From positions 1 through 64,000 of the forward strand of contig CALXYM010000005.1 in NCBI GenBank assembly GCA_944392965.1: 64,000 bases of DNA, read 5' to 3'. Of this stretch, positions 23,177-31,950 are shown piece by piece. The first letter of the stretch is position 1. Every line of letters starts with the position of its first letter. The position numbers and the translations under genes were made by a program. The notes beneath the pieces were generated by a model, which saw only the letters and a list, made by a program, of their open reading frames with translations, was not told the DNA's origin and did not search any database. This DNA is from an uncultured Spirochaetaceae bacterium. Lineage in GTDB: Bacteria; Spirochaetota; Spirochaetia; Sphaerochaetales; Sphaerochaetaceae.

Positions 23177-24205
23177 TTAGATCAGATAGATACCCCGCTC
23201 TTTTGCATCCCTCCTCGTCTCTTCTTTCCATACCGATGCCTGTACCTCTCCGATATGGCACTTATGAAGTAGGAACATGCAGAGCCTTGACTGCCCGATA
23301 CCACCACCGATCGTCTGGGGATACTCACCGGCAAGCAATCTCTTGTGCCAGTAAAGATCCTTCCTCTCATTCAGATTCTTCATCTCAAGCTGTCTTAGCA
23401 GGGCTTCCCTATTGACCCTTATTCCCATACTTGAAAGTTCAAGAGAATCATCCCTTATCCTGTCATATACTATGATGTCTCCATTAAGACCATGATAGCC
23501 TTCTTCCGTCTCTGTAGACCAGTCATCATAATCAGGAGCCCTCATGGAATGGGGAATACCCGATGAGAGTGGATAGCCAATTCCGATGATGAACACCGCC
23601 CCATACTTCTTTGCCGCCGCCTTCTCCCTCTCATTTGAACTGAGAGAGGGATACTCCTTTTCCAGATCCTCGGAATGAATGAATGTGATCTCCTCAGGAA
23701 GATAATCCTCCAGAACCGAATAATTCTCAGAAAGCATGAAACTGGTTCTCTTTATCGCAGCATAGATATCGCGGACGGTAGTCTTGAGCACATCAAGATT
23801 CCTCGCATTATCATCTATCACCTTTTCCCAATCCCACTGATCGACGTACACGGAATGAATCGCATCGACCTGGTCATCCGGACGCAGAGCGTTCATATCG
23901 GTATAGATTCCTCTGCCTACAGGATAGGAGTAATCTGCAAGAGCCATCCTCTTCCATTTCGCAAGACTCTGTACGATCTCCATCTTTCTGCCACCGAGGG
24001 CGGAGACTGAGAAGCTCACAGGTTTTTCCACACCATTGAGATCATCATTGATTCCTGATCCCGCCTCCACGAAAAGGGGACTGGTGAGTCTCGTAAGTCT
24101 CAACGAGGAGGAAAGCTCCTTCTCAAAAGTATCCTTAGTCAGTTTTATCGCCTTCTCCGTATCTTTCGGATTGAGAAGGCTCTTATAGCCTGTAACAAAT
24201 TCCAT
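23177..24205 (-). CDS. asnA: Aspartate-ammonia ligase (asparagine synthetase A)
   Basis: A 342-residue enzyme making asparagine from aspartate, ammonia and ATP, releasing AMP and PPi. It belongs to the class-II aminoacyl-tRNA synthetase fold. Motifs include LTRLTSPLFVEAGSGINDDL, SVHSVYVDQWDWEKV-like HSVYVDQWDWEK, IGIGYPLSSGIPHSMRAPDYDDW and the C-terminal GGGIGQSRLCMFLL. Length is normal (330-340). It is transcribed divergently from mscL. Its product feeds the tRNA charging done by AsnS, encoded 5 kb away. Confidence 0.97.
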   Translation of the reverse strand: MEFVTGYKSLLNPKDTEKAIKLTKDTFEKELSSSLRLTRLTSPLFVEAGSGINDDLNGVEKPVSFSVSALGGRKMEIVQSLAKWKRMALADYSYPVGRGIYTDMNALRPDDQVDAIHSVYVDQWDWEKVIDDNARNLDVLKTTVRDIYAAIKRTSFMLSENYSVLEDYLPEEITFIHSEDLEKEYPSLSSNEREKAAAKKYGAVFIIGIGYPLSSGIPHSMRAPDYDDWSTETEEGYHGLNGDIIVYDRIRDDSLELSSMGIRVNREALLRQLEMKNLNERKDLYWHKRLLAGEYPQTIGGGIGQSRLCMFLLHKCHIGEVQASVWKEETRRDAKERGIYLI

Positions 24206-24284
24206 AATTCCTTCCTATTGATATTTCCGTTTTAATATATAAAAATAATCTAGATTTTTAAAGCTATAATCATGGAGAAAGATA

Positions 24285-24716
24285 ATGAAGGGATCAGTAT
24301 TAACGGAATTCAAGAAATTTATCGCTAGAGGCAATGTCATAGATCTTGCAGTCGGCGTCATCATAGGTGCATCATTTACAGCCATAACCAACAGTGTCGT
24401 GAACGATATCATCATGCCTGTAATTGGACTCATAACCGGAGGAGTTGATTTTTCTCAAATGAAGATAATCCTCAAGCCTGCTACTGAGAGCGCTGCAGAG
24501 GTTGCGATCAGATACGGGGTTCTCATCAATGCAGTCATCAACTTCCTTCTGGTAGCACTCGTCCTCTTCTTCATAGTGAAGGCCTTCAATAAGCTAAAAG
24601 AAAAGACAAAGAAGGAAGCCGATGCGGCTGCAGCGAAGGCAGCTCCTCCTGCGAAGAGTGCCGATGTCATTCTTCTTGAGGAGATCAGAGATTTGCTGAA
24701 GGAAAATAGGAAATAG
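24285..24716 (+). CDS. mscL: Large-conductance mechanosensitive channel MscL
   Basis: A 143-residue inner-membrane channel that opens under osmotic downshock. The N-terminal FKKFIARGNVIDLAVGVIIGASF is the gating helix and first membrane segment; a periplasmic loop and the second helix (GVLINAVINFLLVALVLFFIVK) follow. The C-terminal bundle has an alanine/proline-rich linker and ends with EEIRDLLKEN, as is typical. A TATAAT -10 lies at 24265-24270. It is a stand-alone gene. Confidence 0.97.
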   Translation: MKGSVLTEFKKFIARGNVIDLAVGVIIGASFTAITNSVVNDIIMPVIGLITGGVDFSQMKIILKPATESAAEVAIRYGVLINAVINFLLVALVLFFIVKAFNKLKEKTKKEADAAAAKAAPPAKSADVILLEEIRDLLKENRK

Positions 24717-24789
24717 CATTTTTTATCACACCTATCTTCTTTTTTAACAAAGAATTAACCCGACGGTATTATTTTTTTCACCCTTACTA

Positions 24790-24818
24790 TTGACATTAGT
24801 AACAGGAAGAATTATATT
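24790..24818 (+). promoter_or_regulatory. Predicted promoter of the 99-residue gene
   Basis: -35 TTGACA (24790-24795), 17-bp spacer and -10 TATATT (24813-24818). The mRNA leader would be about 40 bases. Confidence 0.7.
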
Positions 24819-24865
24819 CACGTAGAACAAAAGAGGTTTATCTTACATTTAGGAGTTGATTTGGT

Positions 24866-25165
24866 ATGAAAAAGATCAATGAAGTTCTGATTGAAAAGAA
24901 GACCAGAGGTGCGTTCAAGAAGGAAGAGATTCCATCTGTGTATGCTCTTGTTGAATGCTATAGAAGATATCAGGAAGACGTATATGGAAGGAAACTCGAC
25001 TTCAGAAAAGCATTGGAGGAGTTCATAGAACTCGTTTACATCCCAATCTCCTCAGAGATTAAGGAGAAAGGGACGAAGAACTTTTATAAGGAGTTCATGG
25101 ACCAGACTTTCGATGTCATGGACAGGAACAGGAAAGCCTCAGCGCTTCCGGCGATCACGGCCTAA
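24866..25165 (+). CDS. Hypothetical protein, small and basic
   Basis: A 99-residue cytoplasmic protein without membrane segments that I do not recognise. It is rich in Lys, Arg and Glu and probably helical (RALEEFIELVYIPISSEIKEK), without zinc or nucleotide motifs. It has its own near-consensus promoter and a strong terminator, so it is likely expressed as a single gene. Its TAA overlaps the TAG of the convergent DJ-1 gene in the tetramer CTAA. Size and charge leave open a nucleic-acid-binding or regulator role, which is speculative. Confidence 0.7.
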   Translation: MKKINEVLIEKKTRGAFKKEEIPSVYALVECYRRYQEDVYGRKLDFRKALEEFIELVYIPISSEIKEKGTKNFYKEFMDQTFDVMDRNRKASALPAITA

Positions 25166-25713
25166 CGTGAAAAGTACACGGCAGACGCAACCTCGTCTGC
25201 TTTTTCTTTTGATATCGCCTTCTCTATTATCTTCAGACTGAGATCGAATGCGAATCCTGCGCTTTTTCCTGTGATGATGTTCTCATCAACGACCACACCA
25301 TCAGGAAGGAAATCCTTTTTCTCTGAATACCCCTCACACCCAGGATAGCATGTGGCCTTCCTTCCATTCAGAAGTCCGGCGTTTGCAAGAACGACCGAAG
25401 GGGATGCGCAGATGGCACTGACAATTTTTCCATTCCCTGCCATTCTTATTATCCTTTCATTCACACTCCAGCACTGGGAGAGATTAACAGCTCCTGGCAT
25501 TCCTCCAGGAAGGAATACGATGTCGAAGTCCTCCCTATCACTCTCACTGAGCGTCATATCTGCCTCAACTTTGACAGAATGGGAACTCTCAACCATCTTC
25601 TCCTCATCTATGGAGGAGAGTACGACATCCATTCCCGCCCTTCTCATCATATCTACAGGAATGAGGGCCTCAACTTCCTCGAATCCCGTCGCAAGATAAA
25701 CGATAACTCTCAT
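25162..25713 (-). CDS. DJ-1/PfpI family protein
   Basis: A ~183-residue protein of the DJ-1/YajL type. The start is the ATG at 25713, set by GGAGG 8 bases upstream; an upstream in-frame start lacks this. The nucleophile elbow is ICASPS with Cys102, and the conserved acidic partner is in ATGFEEVEA (Glu13 region). Members include glyoxalase III/deglycase-like enzymes and oxidative-stress proteins; YajL/ThiJ is the nearest look. It begins 1 base after the DAHP synthase stop, so it is co-translated. The 3' end contains the terminator of the convergent gene. Confidence 0.88.
   Translation of the reverse strand: MRVIVYLATGFEEVEALIPVDMMRRAGMDVVLSSIDEEKMVESSHSVKVEADMTLSESDREDFDIVFLPGGMPGAVNLSQCWSVNERIIRMAGNGKIVSAICASPSVVLANAGLLNGRKATCYPGCEGYSEKKDFLPDGVVVDENIITGKSAGFAFDLSLKIIEKAISKEKADEVASAVYFSR
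25181..25210 (+). terminator. Plus-strand terminator embedded in the DJ-1 coding sequence
   Basis: 7-bp stem GCAGACG/CGTCTGC (25181-25187, 25194-25200), 6-base loop, then TTTTTCTTTT. It begins 16 bases after the stop of the 99-residue gene and lies wholly inside the last codons of the opposite-strand gene. Confidence 0.88.
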
Positions 25714-25714
25714 A

Positions 25715-26794
25715 TCAAAGTACCTCCAGTACTCCACCGGCCTTTTGGGCCTCTTCAAGGAGCTTTGCAGCGTTCCTTAAAATCCTCTCACTCTCAGCCC
25801 ATCCGATACAGGCATCAGTGACAGAAACCCCGTATTTGAGATCTTTCTTATCTGAAGGGATCTTCTGTGCTCCCTCACAGATATTCGATTCTAACATGAA
25901 ACCTTTTATTTTATCATTTCCCCAGACCACCTGGTCGATGACGCTTCTGAGAACCCTTTTCTGTCTCTTGTAGTCCTTCCTGCTGTTCGCATGCGAGCAG
26001 TCGATTATTACAGCCTCATTAAGGCCATTATCCTTCAGAAGTCTCAGCGCGTTCTCAACCTCATCTTCATAATAATTGGGGCCATCCTCTCCTCCACGGA
26101 GAATAAGGTGTCCGGCATCGTTTCCCGTCGTTCTGAAAACAGAGCTCATTCCATCTTTGGAAATACCTATGAAGGAAGCCTCTCCCGCTGCGCTCTTTAT
26201 GGCGTTCACGGCACTCATCAGATCCCCGCTCGTACCATTTTTAAACCCAACGGCTACAGAAAGTCCCGACGCAAGATTCCTGTGCGTCTGGCTCTCCGTC
26301 GTTCGTGCCCCTATGCTCGACCAGCTCATGATCTCATCTATATACTGCGGAATTATCGGATCCAAGACCTCACAGCCTACGGGAAGCCCGATCTCGGTGA
26401 TGTCGATAAGAAGCTTTCGGGCAACCATTATCCCCTTCTCGATATCTCCGCTGCCATCCATATCAGGATCGAGGATCAGACCTTTCCAGCCGAGGTTTGT
26501 CCTAGGCTTTTCAAAATAGGTTCTCATCACGATGAGGAACTGATCTGAAAGCTCATCACTGAGAGTCTTGAGTTTACGTGCATATTCTATCGCAGCCGAG
26601 GGGTCATGTATGCTGCATGGTCCGACAATTGCAAGAAGCCTCTTATCGCGGCCGAATATGATATCATTGACGCTCTTACGGAAAGAAAGGATCTTAAGCC
26701 TGTCCTCCTCAGAAAGTGGGATGAGCCTTGATATCTCACGTGGAGTTTTAAGGCTCTCTATCTCTTTTATTCGTATGTCCTGTGATTCTCTCAT
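25715..26794 (-). CDS. 3-deoxy-7-phosphoheptulonate (DAHP) synthase, class I alpha
   Basis: A 359-residue enzyme of the AroF/AroG/AroH type that condenses PEP and erythrose-4-phosphate, the first step of aromatic amino-acid synthesis. Visible motifs are AIVGPCSIHDP (PEP/metal site), MRTYFEKPRT, GARTTESQTHR, IDCSHANS and the metal-binding ESNICEG plus VSVTDACIGW. Length matches E. coli AroG (350). It lies 39 bases after an acyl-CoA synthetase and is directly followed by the DJ-1 gene, probably in one operon with the metallo-hydrolase upstream. Feedback specificity (Phe, Tyr or Trp) cannot be read. Confidence 0.96.
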   Translation of the reverse strand: MRESQDIRIKEIESLKTPREISRLIPLSEEDRLKILSFRKSVNDIIFGRDKRLLAIVGPCSIHDPSAAIEYARKLKTLSDELSDQFLIVMRTYFEKPRTNLGWKGLILDPDMDGSGDIEKGIMVARKLLIDITEIGLPVGCEVLDPIIPQYIDEIMSWSSIGARTTESQTHRNLASGLSVAVGFKNGTSGDLMSAVNAIKSAAGEASFIGISKDGMSSVFRTTGNDAGHLILRGGEDGPNYYEDEVENALRLLKDNGLNEAVIIDCSHANSRKDYKRQKRVLRSVIDQVVWGNDKIKGFMLESNICEGAQKIPSDKKDLKYGVSVTDACIGWAESERILRNAAKLLEEAQKAGGVLEVL

Positions 26795-26833
26795 ACCCGA
26801 TATTATAAAGAAAAGAGAGATTTAGAAAAAGAA

Positions 26834-28633
26834 TCACTCCTTCTTTTCATCTTTTTTCTTCTTTGGATATAGGAATCTTTTTATCTTCTGCGTAGGGGTT
26901 CTTTCAAACGGCTCATTCTGTAATTTCGTCTCATTCAGACGAGAATACGATGAAAGCTGCTCATTAACGGTCTTGCGAAGCTCCTTGACATACTTTTCAG
27001 CCTCCTTCTTCGCATCATCGATATCTATTCTGAGTTTCTTGCTCATAAGTTCAATGTCTATCTTGATAAGGGCAAGAAGACCTCCATCCGAAGGAACGAC
27101 AAGGCTCTCTTCAACGTACTCCTGGCTGTTTATGAGGCTCTCTATTGGCTCAGGATAGATATTCTCCCCTGCAGGTCCAAGGATCATCGTCTTGACCCTT
27201 CCTTTTATCGCAAGCCTGCCCTTCTTATCCAAATAGCCAAGATCTCCTGTACGGAAGAACCCGTCAGGGGTGAACACTTCAGCATTCAGATCATCCCTCA
27301 TATAATAACCTGACATCACGTTCGGTCCCTTTACAAGGATCTCCCCCACTCCTTCGGAATTGATGTTGTCAAGACGGACTGTATCATCTGCAACGATCTT
27401 TCCAACAAAAGATGGTTTGTGCATGCTCTTCTTCGGTCCACATCCTGCAATGAGGGGACTTGTCTCTGTAAGACCATAGCCGATGGCATAAGGGAACCTC
27501 GCCCGGTAAAGGAAGTACTCGACCTCACTATCCAGAGGTGCTCCTCCTATTCCGAAGAATTTGAGACGATGTCCGAACGTGGATTCTATCTTCCGGCCTA
27601 TGACACGGTATACAAAACTTCCGATGAGAGGATAGTGGAGCATCCTCTTTATCTTCTCATTTCCCTCTATTGCGGGAACCACCGCTGCTTTGTAGACCTT
27701 CTCTATCAGGAGAGGAACCGTCAGCATGATATGCGGCCTTACTTCTGCAAGGGCTGGCAGAAGGATTGACACTGCTGGTGGTTTTCCAAGGAATGTTATC
27801 TCCACTCCCTGCAGGAGGGTAAGAACCTGCCCGATGGTAAACTCATACACATGGCTCATCGGAAGGATTGAAAGGGCTTTCGCTCCCGCTCTTATCTTCA
27901 CATACACGTCGGTGTTGAGGTCCGCACAGCGCAGGATGTTGAAATGTGAGAGCATGACCCCCTTGCTGGAACCGGTAGTCCCGCTGGTGTAGATTATCGA
28001 GGCAAGATCTGACTCGGTAGGTCTCCTCTCATCCAAGAGGACCTGTTCTATCTTGGTATTCGTCATTCCAAGTCCAGGAGTAGAAGGGAAAAACTTCTCA
28101 CTCTCGATCACAATATTACGAGGTATATGGAACAGATCCTCCATTCTGAAGATCTCCGTTCCACTCTCATCAAGGATGCTCTTCAGCTTCGTATACTGTT
28201 TCTGGTTTATGAAGATTCCTTTTGCTCCACTGTGTTTTATTATCGTCTCTGCTTCCCGCAAAGAAAAATCTGGCAGAATCGGAACTGCGACGAGGGATAC
28301 TGCGGTCATAGCAACATAGGCAACCATCCAGTTCGGACAGCTTTCTGCCATTATCGCAATCCTATCCCCTTTCTGAAATCCCATCTTCACAAGGTACGTT
28401 CCAACAGCCCTCACCTCATGTGCAAAGGAAGAAAACGTGAGATTCTCTTCACTTCTGAACACGCGATACATGTTCCTCTTTGGATACCTGGATTCGATGA
28501 CCTCGTAAAAATTACGAAAGGTATACTCGCTCATGAACTTCATTCTCAGTCCGTCACTACGTCTGACCCGTCGGCATACCTTTTCGCTTATCACTCTTTT
28601 CTTCTCTTTCTTTTTAGTCTTTCCCTTACTCAT
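26834..28633 (-). CDS. AMP-binding acyl-CoA/acyl-ACP synthetase
   Basis: A 599-residue acyl-activating enzyme that forms acyl-adenylate with PPi release. The P-loop-like motif is IYTSGTTGSSKGVMLS (around 216-231), followed by GYGLTETSPL, RTGDLGYLD and the C-terminal lysine region TPTQKIKRFL. Long-chain fatty acid is the likely substrate, since the family layout resembles FadD-like/FAA1-like synthetases. The first ~35 residues are highly basic. GAGGG precedes the ATG, which lies within the last codons of the metallo-hydrolase gene (8-base overlap). Confidence 0.92.
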   Translation of the reverse strand: MSKGKTKKKEKKRVISEKVCRRVRRSDGLRMKFMSEYTFRNFYEVIESRYPKRNMYRVFRSEENLTFSSFAHEVRAVGTYLVKMGFQKGDRIAIMAESCPNWMVAYVAMTAVSLVAVPILPDFSLREAETIIKHSGAKGIFINQKQYTKLKSILDESGTEIFRMEDLFHIPRNIVIESEKFFPSTPGLGMTNTKIEQVLLDERRPTESDLASIIYTSGTTGSSKGVMLSHFNILRCADLNTDVYVKIRAGAKALSILPMSHVYEFTIGQVLTLLQGVEITFLGKPPAVSILLPALAEVRPHIMLTVPLLIEKVYKAAVVPAIEGNEKIKRMLHYPLIGSFVYRVIGRKIESTFGHRLKFFGIGGAPLDSEVEYFLYRARFPYAIGYGLTETSPLIAGCGPKKSMHKPSFVGKIVADDTVRLDNINSEGVGEILVKGPNVMSGYYMRDDLNAEVFTPDGFFRTGDLGYLDKKGRLAIKGRVKTMILGPAGENIYPEPIESLINSQEYVEESLVVPSDGGLLALIKIDIELMSKKLRIDIDDAKKEAEKYVKELRKTVNEQLSSYSRLNETKLQNEPFERTPTQKIKRFLYPKKKKDEKKE

Positions 28634-29402
28634 CTATAAAGCCCTCATAGCTCTCACCCCTGTGACAGACCGTTACGAATATTCCGCTCTGAAGGCTGTC
28701 AGAAACGGTATTCTTTGCAAGTTCTGGGGTATTGTTATTCTCACTCAGGTGAATCAGATACACCTGACTTCTAAGTTTCGCATGCTGCTTCAAAAAGAAC
28801 GCGGCCTCTTCATTGCTAAGATGTCCATAACCTCCGGCTATCCTCGCCTGGAGTTTCTTAGGATAAGGACCACTCTTCAAAAGATTCCTATCGTAATTGC
28901 TCTCAATGAATATGGCATCAGCATCCTCTGCAGCAGAATGAGCATCATATGGAATCTGACCTGTATCGGTCATGAGGAACATCTTTCTTCCCCCGTTTCT
29001 TATCTCATAACAGCTGCTTCCCGGACAATCATGATAGGTTCTATAGGGTGTCACCTCAAAACTGGCGATTCTAAATGGTGTTCCATGATGGAAGGTATGG
29101 ATGCAATCTGAATCAATCTTCTCTTTTCTGATTATGCTCTCACTCACAGAGACCGAGACATCTGACAGATACACGGGAATACCGAGCTTTCTTGCCGTTG
29201 CCCCCACGCCTTTACAATGATCAGGATGCAGATGCGTCAGGAAAATCGCCCTTACAGAATCAAGGGGAATCTGATGGCTCTCCAGCCTCTTAGAAAACCC
29301 CGTGAACGTAAGGCCCTGATCGATTATGATCGTATCTTTCCCGTCAAAAAAGGCATAGCTGTTTCCACAGCTGCCCGAAGATAGCACCAGAAAATGTATC
29401 AA
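28626..29402 (-). CDS. MBL-fold metallo-hydrolase (YycJ/WalJ-like)
   Basis: A 258-residue metallo-beta-lactamase fold protein. The metal motif is THLHPDHCKG (about 56-65), with SSGSCGNSY at the N-terminus and further ligands in MLTDTGQIPY-like LMTDTGQ and GYGHLSNEEAA. The N-terminal FLVLSSGSCGNSY and IIDQGLTFTG pattern is typical of YycJ/WalJ exonuclease-like proteins. It probably acts on nucleic acids in the cytoplasm. It is the first gene of a run with acyl-CoA synthetase, DAHP synthase and DJ-1, divergent from asnS. Confidence 0.88.
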   Translation of the reverse strand: MIHFLVLSSGSCGNSYAFFDGKDTIIIDQGLTFTGFSKRLESHQIPLDSVRAIFLTHLHPDHCKGVGATARKLGIPVYLSDVSVSVSESIIRKEKIDSDCIHTFHHGTPFRIASFEVTPYRTYHDCPGSSCYEIRNGGRKMFLMTDTGQIPYDAHSAAEDADAIFIESNYDRNLLKSGPYPKKLQARIAGGYGHLSNEEAAFFLKQHAKLRSQVYLIHLSENNNTPELAKNTVSDSLQSGIFVTVCHRGESYEGFIDE

Positions 29403-29543
29403 GTAATCCCCCTTGAGGCTATTTATATAATTCTATGCCAAGGAAGATGAGCCCCGCAATAATGAATTATAGCCTTTTACCTCTGTTTTTTGAAAAAGAA
29501 CGTCAAAACAAGACATAGTTAATCCTAACCATAATGCCTCATA

Positions 29544-29572
29544 TTGACCGAAAAATGAAGTAATGATAAATT
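29544..29572 (+). promoter_or_regulatory. Predicted promoter of asnS
   Basis: -35 TTGACC (29544-29549), 17-bp spacer and -10 TAAATT (29567-29572), about 28 bases before the ATG. No T-box is seen in the short leader. Confidence 0.6.
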
Positions 29573-29600
29573 TTTCCCAAATAATTCAAGGAGAATAGAG

Positions 29601-30986
29601 ATGAACGAAAGGATTAAAACCATCCGGGACAGAGAGCCAAGCGATGAGATCATTTGCGCAGAGGGATGGGTCAGGACGAAAAGAGACGGAAAGAATGTCT
29701 GCTTCTTAGAAATCAATGACGGGTCATGTCTGAAAGGACTCCAGGCCGTAGTAGATAAAGGAACCTTTGCTGATAATAATCTCCTTGATGAGATATCCAC
29801 AGGAGCGGCGATCAAAGCAAGAGGAAGGATTGTGAAAAGCCAGGGTGGAGAACAGGGGGTGGAGCTTGCAGTCTCCTCACTTGAACTTGTTGGACCATGC
29901 CCGGCGGATTACCCTTTGCAGAAGAAGAGACATACAGTTGAATTTCTAAGGGAGAAGGCACACCTCAGACCAAGGACGAACCTCTTTGGTGCCGTTACGA
30001 GGGTGCGTAACACGATGGCCTATGCGATACACTCATTCTTTCAGGAGAACGGATTCGTATACGTCAACACCCCTCTGATCACGGCAAGCGACTGTGAAGG
30101 AGCGGGAGAGATGTTCCAGGTTACAACACTCGACATGGAGAACCCTCCTAGGACAAAAGATGGAAAGATAGACTACACAAAGGACTTTTTCGGACGTATG
30201 GCGAAGCTTACTGTCTCGGGTCAGCTCAATGGAGAGACCTATGCCATGGCGATGAAGAACATATATACGTTCGGACCGACTTTCCGTGCGGAGAACAGCA
30301 ACACGGCTAGACATCTTGCAGAGTTCTGGATGGTTGAACCAGAGATGGCGTTCTGCGACCTCTATGGTGACATGGAAGTAGCTGAAAGCTTCCTGAAGTA
30401 CATCTTCAAGGCAGTTCTGGATAAGAATGGAGAGGATATGGCCTTCTTTGACAATTTCGTGGAAAAGGGTGTTGTGTCCACTCTTGAACATGTGATCACC
30501 TCTCCCTTCGAGCACATGACGTATACAGATGCCATAAAGATTCTTGAAAAGGAGAACTCCCGCTTTGACTTCCCCGTGCACTGGGGTTCTGATATCCAGA
30601 GCGAGCACGAGAGATATCTGACAGAAGAGGTTGCAAAGCGCCCTGTGATCGTCACCGATTATCCAAAGGAGATCAAAGCCTTCTACATGAAGATGAACGA
30701 CGATGGAAAAACCGTCCGGGGAATGGATGTACTTGCTCCAAGGCTCGGAGAGATCATCGGAGGAAGTGAGAGGGAATACCGTTACGATGTCCTGGTGGAG
30801 AGAATGAAGGAACTCGGACTTGAGGAGAAGGACTACTGGTGGTATCTTGAGCTCAGAAAATACGGAAGTGCTCCTCATGCGGGATTCGGCCTCGGCTTCG
30901 AACGTGCCGTACAGTACGTGACGGGAGTGGCGAACATCAGGGATGTAATCCCCTTCCCCCGCTATGTTAAAAATGCTGATTTCTAA
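29601..30986 (+). CDS. asnS: Asparaginyl-tRNA synthetase
   Basis: A 461-residue class IIb synthetase. The N-terminal OB fold (about 15-115) binds the anticodon (GWVRTKRDGKNVCFLEINDGSC). The catalytic core has motif 2 (GPTFRAENSNTARHLAEFWMVEPE) and motif 3 (GFGLGFERAVQYVTG). The residues FRAENSNT and the RHLAEFWMVEPEM segment fit AsnRS and not AspRS. AAGGAG precedes the ATG. Together with asnA this means asparagine is made free and charged directly. Confidence 0.97.
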   Translation: MNERIKTIRDREPSDEIICAEGWVRTKRDGKNVCFLEINDGSCLKGLQAVVDKGTFADNNLLDEISTGAAIKARGRIVKSQGGEQGVELAVSSLELVGPCPADYPLQKKRHTVEFLREKAHLRPRTNLFGAVTRVRNTMAYAIHSFFQENGFVYVNTPLITASDCEGAGEMFQVTTLDMENPPRTKDGKIDYTKDFFGRMAKLTVSGQLNGETYAMAMKNIYTFGPTFRAENSNTARHLAEFWMVEPEMAFCDLYGDMEVAESFLKYIFKAVLDKNGEDMAFFDNFVEKGVVSTLEHVITSPFEHMTYTDAIKILEKENSRFDFPVHWGSDIQSEHERYLTEEVAKRPVIVTDYPKEIKAFYMKMNDDGKTVRGMDVLAPRLGEIIGGSEREYRYDVLVERMKELGLEEKDYWWYLELRKYGSAPHAGFGLGFERAVQYVTGVANIRDVIPFPRYVKNADF

Positions 30987-30990
30987 TTTC

Positions 30991-31020
30991 AACGAGGCCT
31001 GATAAAAGTCCTCGTTTTTC
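30991..31020 (+). terminator. Rho-independent terminator of asnS
   Basis: Stem AACGAGG/CCTCGTT (30991-30997, 31010-31016) followed by T-rich sequence, 5 bases after the stop. Confidence 0.9.
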
Positions 31021-31163
31021 TATCTCCTTTCTTCCGAAAAAAATATTACAGTGTCTCCATTTTCATTGATTACATCTTGCTAAAAACGGGCTAAAACGGT
31101 AAAATTCAAATGTAAAAGCTGGATTTTCCTTACATGGAAACTACAACAAATCCTTTAATATGC

Positions 31164-31182
31164 TTCATGATTAATTCATGAA
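31164..31182. repeat. Inverted repeat upstream of candidate sRNA
   Basis: TTCATGA-TTAAT-TCATGAA, 7-bp arms with a 5-base spacer, just upstream of the presumed promoter of the candidate RNA. It could be an operator. Confidence 0.45.
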
Positions 31183-31204
31183 TAATGGATTAATATTTAT
31201 ACAG

Positions 31205-31284
31205 CTTTTATTACACCGACCTAGCTGCGGTAATGCCATACTACCCCAGAAATCCAAATCAATCGTAGCTAGGCGGTCTTTTTT
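31205..31284 (+). ncRNA. Candidate small RNA with long closing stem and terminator
   Basis: In the 340-base gap between asnS and the convergent YaiI-family gene, ACCG(A)CCTAGCT (31215-31226) pairs with AGCTAGGCGGT (31267-31277): 11 base pairs with a single bulged A, enclosing ~40 bases, followed by T6. Inside, GGTA/TACC forms a short hairpin. A weak promoter (TTCATG ... TATACA, about 31175-31203) lies upstream. The loop is too large for an ordinary terminator, and the asnS terminator is ~200 bases earlier. I cannot match it to 6S, SRP or tmRNA. Confidence 0.5.
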
Positions 31285-31327
31285 AGAATAATGAAGATGT
31301 TTCATTAAGCAACAGTCAGTTCCAAAA

Positions 31328-31855
31328 TCAGTGTTTCTTTGATATTATGCTGTCAAATGAGTTTGAGAACCTCTGATAGTCCTTCTCTCTCAGGCTCTTC
31401 TGCCCTAGATCGTTTATACCCATCTCCCGGAATACCTTCATGAAATCACGCTCACTTACCCTTTTTCTGATGTTTTCCTGCGTATAAACATCCCCTCTGT
31501 CATCAATTACGATCGCACCCTTCTCTATCGCCCGCTCAGAGAGTCCCACATCATGGGTTATCACGAGATCCCCGTCATTCACAAGCTCGACTATCCTGTC
31601 ATCGGCACTGTTCTCCCCCGTTTCCACGACAGTCATCGTGATGCTTGAGCGTATTTTTCTCAGATCCTCCTTCGCAAGACTACCACGAAATGGGTCACGG
31701 AGCATTTTCGTATGAGTCTCAATTGCATCCATGACATCAGGAAGGGACCTGTCTGCAATGAACTGAGTTCTTATTCCGTCTTTCATAACACGTGAGAGTA
31801 TGATCTTTCGATGCCTCAGTGGCAGACTGTCAGAATCAACAAAAAGGGTAAACAT
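31328..31855 (-). CDS. YaiI/YqxD family protein (DUF188, PIN-like)
   Basis: A 175-residue cytoplasmic protein of the UPF0178 family with a PIN-like nuclease fold. N-terminal FVDSDSLPL (usually DADAxPV), the central NSADDRIVELVNDGDLVITHDVGLSERAIEKGA and the RGDVYTQENI segment match the family. The acidic residues Asp8, Asp10, Asp86/87 and Asp103 region could bind metal. It is slightly longer than usual (about 150). Function in the family is not established; a nuclease role is inferred from the fold. Confidence 0.85.
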   Translation of the reverse strand: MFTLFVDSDSLPLRHRKIILSRVMKDGIRTQFIADRSLPDVMDAIETHTKMLRDPFRGSLAKEDLRKIRSSITMTVVETGENSADDRIVELVNDGDLVITHDVGLSERAIEKGAIVIDDRGDVYTQENIRKRVSERDFMKVFREMGINDLGQKSLREKDYQRFSNSFDSIISKKH

Positions 31856-31950
31856 GGGATTAGCTAACCATAAAAGGCCGGTTTATACAATATAAAAGGT
31901 TGCCTTTCAGATTGTTAATAAGATAGAATATTCAGGGAAAAGGAGGAAAG

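Noticed and set aside
31215-31284. Reading the 31.2-kb element as a terminator of the convergent minus-strand gene
   Set aside because: The T run is on the plus strand only, and the minus-strand side after the stem is not T-rich.
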